Source: an uncultured Roseburia sp.
GTDB lineage: Bacteria; Bacillota_A; Clostridia; Lachnospirales; Lachnospiraceae
Reading direction: 5' to 3'
DNA length: 9,832 bases
NCBI GenBank assembly: GCA_900753715.1
Contig: CAAEAE010000084.1
Span: 1-9,832, forward strand
In this document: positions 1 through 7,900 of the stretch, piece after piece
Layout: the number at the start of each line of letters is the position of its first letter
Position numbering within the stretch: position 1 is the stretch's first letter
The notes under the pieces: model-generated
Seen by the model: only the letters and a program-made list of their open reading frames with translations
Databases searched by the model: none
What the model was told of the DNA's origin: nothing
Position numbers and translations under genes: made by a program

Positions 1-42
1 GCGGAAGCCGCCGCCGGGAGCCTGCCGCCGTTCTCCGCATAG
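1..42 (+). CDS. Possible 3' end of an upstream reading frame (partial)
   Basis: Frame 1 is open from the left edge and ends at a TAG at 40-42, giving a 13-residue tail, AEAAAGSLPPFSA. The other two forward frames are also open for a short distance: frame 2 stops at 74-76 and frame 3 at 48-50. The assignment therefore rests only on the stop lying just ahead of the hairpin at 65-79 and the recombinase promoter region. In related mobile elements a mobilization or regulatory gene often precedes the recombinase, but nothing in 13 residues identifies it. Confidence 0.25.
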   Translation, partial: AEAAAGSLPPFSA

Positions 43-64
43 TGCGATAAGCCTAAAAGGAAAA

Positions 65-79
65 CCGTCATTTTGACGG
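65..79. terminator. Short perfect hairpin, possible terminator
   Basis: CCGTCA (65-70) and TGACGG (74-79) form a perfect 6-bp stem with a TTT loop. On the + strand no T-run follows. On the - strand the stem is followed directly by TTTT, so it looks more like a minus-strand terminator, or simply the boundary between an upstream gene and the recombinase transcription unit. Confidence 0.35.
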
Positions 80-104
80 GGCGTAAAGTAACAGAAAAGA
101 CTGT

Positions 105-1796
<1,692 letters not shown>

Positions 1797-1804
1797 AGCC
1801 CGAC

Positions 1805-1845
1805 CCGTCCGGCAGTCAGCCGGACAGGGGACGGCAAAATTTTTT
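1805..1845 (+). terminator. GC-rich hairpin and T-tract after the recombinase
   Basis: GTCCGGC (1807-1813) and GCCGGAC (1819-1825) form a perfect 7-bp stem with a 5-nt loop, starting 11 nt after the stop codon. A run of six T lies at 1840-1845. The 14-nt gap between stem and T-run is long for an intrinsic terminator. However, a competing outer stem, CCGTCC (1805-1810) with GGACGG (1829-1834), would bring the structure to within five bases of the T-run. It probably ends recombinase transcription. Confidence 0.55.
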
Positions 1846-1900
1846 ACACTTCTTTTACTTCTTTATCTCACACGAGCAAAATGTCCTGGGATGATACAAC

Positions 1901-1906
1901 TATAAT
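1901..1906 (+). promoter_or_regulatory. Perfect -10 box upstream of the giant surface-protein gene
   Basis: TATAAT at 1901-1906 is a perfect sigma-A -10 sequence and would start transcription near 1913, leaving a leader of about 60 nt. No good -35 hexamer is found 16-19 bp upstream (the sequence there is A-rich) and there is no extended TGn motif. The promoter may therefore be weak, activator-dependent, or altered by an upstream insertion. Confidence 0.45.
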
Positions 1907-1934
1907 GAGAGCAAAAGTATGAAAATAAGGATAA

Positions 1935-1954
1935 GCCCCCAAAAGGCGAGGGGC
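1935..1954 (+). promoter_or_regulatory. Leader hairpin ahead of the ribosome binding site
   Basis: GCCCC (1935-1939) and GGGGC (1950-1954) can pair around a 10-nt loop. The C-run at 1936-1940 could instead pair with the GGGG of the Shine-Dalgarno sequence at 1963-1966. Two mutually exclusive pairings are thus possible, one exposing and one hiding the ribosome binding site. Regulation by this means is inferred only; the stems are short. Confidence 0.35.
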
Positions 1955-1960
1955 ATTTGA

Positions 1961-1967
1961 AAGGGGA
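1961..1967 (+). promoter_or_regulatory. Ribosome binding site of the giant surface-protein gene
   Basis: AAGGGGA lies 6 nt before the ATG at 1974. Together with the signal-peptide-like N-terminus that follows immediately, it fixes the start of the long reading frame. Confidence 0.75.
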
Positions 1968-1973
1968 AAGACC

Positions 1974-4900
1974 ATGTTGGATAAAAGAAAACAGAAAATC
2001 TTTGAGAGGATCAGATGGAAGGATCTGGGGAAGCGTCTGCTTGTGACGGGCTTGACAGTTGCGATGATCGGCAACTCCGTAGATCTTTCTGCGCTGGCAG
2101 TTCTGGCGAAGGCAGACAAGGGCAGGACGACCGTTGTCTCTTTTGAGGAGCTTTCAAAGGATGTCACGGAGCAGACGTTGCCGTTGGGCGCGTCGGAGAG
2201 CGAGATTCAGTTCCCGGACAGCCTGACTGTGACGGTGGAGAGAAGCGTACAGGGCGGTATGTCCGGCAGCGCGGACAGTGCAGATGGTGCGGGCAATGTG
2301 AACAGTGCAGAGGCACAGGGCAACAGTGCGCCCGGCAGCGCGGATGAAGCGAATGATACGGACGACGTGAACACCGCAGATGCGCAGAGCGACACATCTG
2401 GCAATGCGAATAACGAGGATAATGCAGACGGTGCGAATGCTGAGAATGCTGCGAATGATTCGACCACTGCAGGAACGCAGGGCGCCATCGCGGAGACCAT
2501 CTGCCTTGAGGACATCAAGTGGGTGCTTGATGCGGAGGTGAGCGATGCGGCGGCGTTTGACAGCAGCGAGGCGTCAAACGGTTTTTGCTATGCCTATGTT
2601 CCGGTTCTGCCGCAGACGGACGGCGAGGGCAATCAGCTCGTGCTGAGTGAGAGTGCGGTGCTTCCGACCATCCATGTGCTTGTGGGAGAGTACGGGATCG
2701 CAACGCTGGCTGGTGAATCCATCAGCTTTACTGCCCAGCCTACGATTGCAGAGGGCAAGGAAAAAGTTTTGCAGGGGTACAACAGTGCGCCTGTGCTGAC
2801 GGTAGAGGTGACAGGCAGCGAGGCAGAGGTAACCTATCAGTGGTATGTCAAGGAGACCCTGGAGGGTGCTGCCGGAGAACCAAAAGCACTGGAAGGAAAC
2901 GGTGCTAACACCCCTGCTTACCAGATTCCCACAGGGCTTACTGCGGGAACTTATGAATATTACTGCGAAGCAACATGCGGCGAGGAGGTTATCACTTCCG
3001 ACTCCGTTACCTTTACCGTGGTAAAGGGTGCAGTGGAGCTGACAACAGAAAATGGCGAAACGAGCACAAAGCATTATGAAACGCTTGGGGCTGCACTGAC
3101 CGCGCTTTCGGAGAGCAGCGCTTCTTCCGCCACACTGAAATTTTTAAAAGATATTGACAATGAGACTTTCAATAACCAAGAGGTAACTTCAACCACATTG
3201 GAGCGTATTACCATTGACCTGAATGACTGTCAGGTTGGGTATAAGGAAAACAGCGTTTGGAAAGCCGACATTGAAAACTTTGGTTTTACCTTCGGCAAGG
3301 GTGTTGTTGTTTTGAAGGATTCCGGCGAGGGAAAAACCGGACATTTGTACGGTACGCTCCAAATGAATGGTGCGGACAGCTTCACCATGGAGGGCGGAAC
3401 CTGTGAGAATCTCATTTTCCTTGCCCCGGTGAAGGCTTCGCTGGACGGCAGCTGCACTGAGATAGAGATAGGCAGCAATGGGGCTTCAAATGCATCCATT
3501 ACCTGCGAAGTGAAGGGCGGCACCTATAATAATACGATACTGGTTTGGAGCGGTGCAACGCTCAATGTGAGTGGCGATGCGGACATAGCTACGCTGGATG
3601 TGCGGCACAGTGCGGCGGCGAGGGCTGACGTGGAGCTTTCCGGCGGGCACTATGGAACTATTCAGGTAACGCTGGATGGTAGCGAGGATGAAGAGACGGA
3701 TCTGAATGATACGGATAAGAAGTTTGCCATCGCGGATATGCTGGCGGAGAGCTACGTTTTCTGCGACAGCGACGGTGAATTAAAAGAGATAGGGCGGACA
3801 GAGACGACAGCCACGGATCTGACCGTGCGTCCGAACACGGTTGATGCGGCGAATGCAACCGTAAAGATTGAGGTGACAAAGGAGAACGGCACCACAGAGA
3901 CTACTTATTATGCGTCATGGAAGGCGGCGACGGATTACCTGAGTGACAGTAGTCCGGCGAATGGTGAGTTTGAAACGTGGCGTTCCGTAAAGATCGCCCT
4001 GTTGAAGGATGCGAAGATCAGCACGGATGTGAATGATTTTGCCGAGAATTTGGGAAATAGCTGTCCGAGCGTTATCGTGTGCTCGGAAAACGGTAAGCAT
4101 ACCCTGACGGGCAGCGGCAGCAATGAAGTATTGGATGCAATACGGTCGACGGTCACACTTGAGAATATCAGGATAGAGGGCGGATATATCAGGGTTATGG
4201 ATTGTATCCTTACACTGGAAGAAGGCGTGGAGGTGAGCTCTGCGCTGGATAGCGAGACATTATCGTATGAGGTAAAGGGTACCATTGTGGTAAACCAAGG
4301 CGAATTGGTGCTGAATAACGCAACGGTTACTGCTTCTACGGAAGGCTCCTATGGGGTGGAGCTGTATAAGGCGACGCTTCGTATGAACGGTGCGGATACG
4401 AAACTGGAATCGGCATATATTGCAGGGATTGCGAGCTGGGTAAAGGTGACTGCGGTAATCGATGTGTTTTCCGCTGCAAAAGGCATTCCTGTCTTTACGG
4501 CTATGAACGAGAATGCGGAGCTGGATATTTATTATACCGGAATTTCCGCGCAATTTGATTCCGCTCTGGAAAATTATGACGGAATTGTAAGGGTATGGTA
4601 TCCGATCGATCTTCAGAACGGCGCCACGCTGGCGGAGGGTAAGAATGCCGATACGGTGACAACCTTTGAGGATGGAACTTACGGGTTATACAGAAAGAAT
4701 AAAGATACGGGCAGCTTTTTGATTTATGTGGGGGAGGATTCCTGCCAGTATACAGTTCGCTCGAGAGAGGGAGGATCCTACGCATTTGGCAATGACAGTG
4801 ACAAGTACCTTAAGATGCCGGCGGGGAAGGTAGAGATTACCACACATAAATGGAATACGGACGGTTCCTGCTCCAACATGTCCTGCAACAAGGTCAATAT

Positions 4901-7900
4901 TGAGCAGGCGTATGCCGGCGGAGCACTGAAAATTGAAGGCTTGGAAGGCCGTACTTATGACAGCTATCCGCAGGTACTGGCAAACATTACCTGGGTGCCG
5001 GAGGACGAAGATCCGGAGACGCTCAGCGCCCCGATTTATCAAGCCGTAGCCTGGCCGCAATATAACTGGAAGCCTCTTGGTGTCGGCGGAGACCCTTTGA
5101 ATAGCAATGCGGAATATGCCGTGTTGTATCGGAACAACGTTGTGCCTTATTCCTACAAGCAGGGCGAAGAGGGCTTTGATGCTGCAAAGGCACCTCAGGT
5201 AACGATTACCGGAATGGGAAAATATGTGGGCTCCCTTACCGTTTACTTTATGATCGGGGAGGGCAAGATGCGCATGGGAGATTTCGAGGTGCTTGGCACG
5301 ACAGGCGATATCCCTTATGACGGAAAGGCGCATCCGGCGTGGACAAAGAGTGCGGTCGAGTTTGAGACGGACCGTTGGGACGGGGAGCAGTTTACGCAGT
5401 ATGCGGATGAGAAGTACATTCCGGCGTGCGACAGAACTGCGGCATATAGCTGGTTCGGCACATCTGAGGACAGTTGGGAGAATCCTCTCAAGATCGAGTA
5501 CAGTACGGACGATATGGTGAGCTGGACGACTGCCAAGGAATATGGCAGAGACGGTGACAAGGAAACAAAGTATTTGATCACCGATGCCGGAGAACATCCC
5601 TTCTATATCAGGGTAACGGAGAAATCCTGCGGCGTGCTGATCTCAGATAAACTGGTGGCAAAGATCACACCGAAAAAGCTGGAAGGGTCGGATATTACAT
5701 TTGATACTTCTGCGGGTGCGGTTGCATACTATACGGGCAAGCCGGTTGTTCCAGCGGATTTTGATGATAAGATCACAGACAATACCTTGAACTATGTTCT
5801 GGTGAAGGATAAGGACTTTATCGTATCCGGCATGGACAATACGGATGTGTCGGATAATGCAACCGTTGTGATTACCGGTACGGGAAACTATCAGGGCAAA
5901 TTGAGGGCAGGCTTTGCGATCAAGTACGCCTTTGCGCTGGCGCAGACCAGTATATCAAAGTCTGAGACACAATGGTATTACGACAACCCCAGATATTGGA
6001 AGGACGGCGGCGTGCCCGTGCGCTTCAGGGTGACGGATTCGCCGGCAAATGGTATCCTTACCTACCCGCAGTGGATCGTCTACCGCTCCGAAAATGAAGC
6101 CGGTCTTTCCAACGGTCAGGAGGTAGAGTTCTACACAAGCCTTGCGGATGCGGTTGCCGGTACAAATCCGGGCTACATCGTCAGGGGAGAGGGGATACAG
6201 ACCGTAACACTCTGGGGAAAAGATAAGGCTACCGGCTATATTGCGGCACCCGTGGAGGTGACGTTAAAAATTGACAACACCGCACCCACATGGGCGGATA
6301 AGGATGGCAATGAGGAAGGCTACGGCATCCAGATCAAGGAGAACTGGTGGAGAACGTTTTTGAATACCGTCAGCTTCGGACTGTTTTACAGAGACAGCAC
6401 CATGGACATTATCATCAAGGCAAATGATGAGAAGAGCGGTGTGGATGAGGTCAGCGGCAACTTGGTGTATTATTGCTACATCCAGAAGCTCAGTGATGAG
6501 GAGGTCGCGTCCGGTGAGGTGAAGGTAAAGACTGCGGAAGAGCTGGATCGTTTGACAAGTGGTGCAAGAGACATTTACAGCGGATTTGTGGCTGTGTCAG
6601 GGGCGTCTTCCGGGACAGGTAAGATTACGGGAAAACTGGCCGAGGATGGAAACTACATTGTCTATGCCTATGCGATCGATAATTATGGTAAAGGAAAGCG
6701 GAGCGACTATATCTGCAGCGAGGGCTTCGTCATAGACAGCGCCGTTCCAGAGCTTTCCATCGAGGCCCCGGATAAGGAGAACGGTACGCTCAAGGATACC
6801 GAAGCCACGATCACGGTTAAGGACGCAAAAGAGGACATGACGCTGTTGTGGTTTTCCGTGCATGAAGGAGAGTTTGCGAGCCAAGAGGAGTACGCGGCTT
6901 TTGTGGAAGCGGTGAATAATTATGTTACCACGAACCCTTACCTGCCGTTCGCAATCTACGAGGACGGGAAGTACCGCCCCGGCTTTAGCACAGAGGGCGA
7001 AGAGGTTCCGGTTACAGGAACCGCCGGTGAGACCAGAGCCATGCACAGCATGGAGATTAAAAAAGGCGACAACGAACTCAAAATCACCGGTCTGCAGGCG
7101 TCCGGACAATGTACGGTCTGGATGGCTGCCATCGACAGAGCCGGAAATATCGTGCAGACAAGTGTGGAATTTACCACCACGAAGGCAATGCCCACGATTG
7201 AGACCCTTCCTGAGGTAAGCGGCGTCTACGGAGATACGGCTGCGGATTTGAAGATAGCAAAGGAAGGTACAGCCGTTTACGGCGGCGCTGAGATCGAGGG
7301 TGAGTGGCAGGTTACGGACACCGGCAGCACACGCTTACAGGCAGGTGATACCGTACAGTGCAGGGTGACATTTATCCCGGATGCAGAAGCCTACGGCGAT
7401 CAGTATGAAAATGTGGTCATGTATGTGCCGGTCACGATTGCAAAGCGCCCGATTACCATCCGGGTCGAAAACATGAGCAAGACCTACGGCGAGCCGTTCC
7501 CGGGAGTTGACGGACTTACCTTTGAGATCGTGGATATGGATACGGCATTGGCTGAGGGCGACACAAAGGATACGATCAAGAGTACGCTTACACTGGAAAT
7601 TGCCGAAGCGGCAAAGGAACCCACGGGGATTGCCGGAGAATGGGCGTTCACCGTTGTGTCGGACAGCAAGAATTATGAAGTGACCGTGGAATACTATAAA
7701 ACCCTTTTGGAGCTCTCAACGAAAAAATCCTTCGGCACACTTGTGATTGAGAAGGCGGCGGGAGAGATCCTGACTACCTCTGAGTTCAAGAACGTGCAGG
7801 ATGTCACATACCGGTATGACGGTGATTTTGCAACCTTCTCCCTCGGTGTGTATGCAAACCACAAGGAGGCTGCCCTTCAGTATAAAGTATCCAATGCCAA

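Larger units (their letters stand above)
1797..1973. other. Intergenic segment; inferred mobile-element boundary
   Basis: These 177 bp separate the recombinase from the giant surface-protein gene. Composition shifts from GC-rich hairpin DNA (to about 1835) to a T/C-rich tract (about 1840-1870), then A-rich leader DNA. Transposons using TndX/TnpX recombinases can carry the recombinase at one end, reading outward, and recombine at a short core that includes a GA dinucleotide. A right attachment site is therefore expected in this interval. The exact junction cannot be seen because the left end of the element is outside the window. Confidence 0.4.

Noticed and set aside
73..101. TTGACG at 73-78 as a -35 box for the recombinase promoter
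   Set aside because: It is a good -35 match but lies within the hairpin, and no acceptable -10 hexamer occurs 16-18 bp downstream. The pair at 102-107 and 126-131 fits better.
4686..5597. Minus-strand open frame of 303 codons
   Set aside because: Antisense to the giant gene, with no domain motif, and its translation has the same Arg/Leu/Ile-rich shadow composition as the other minus frames.
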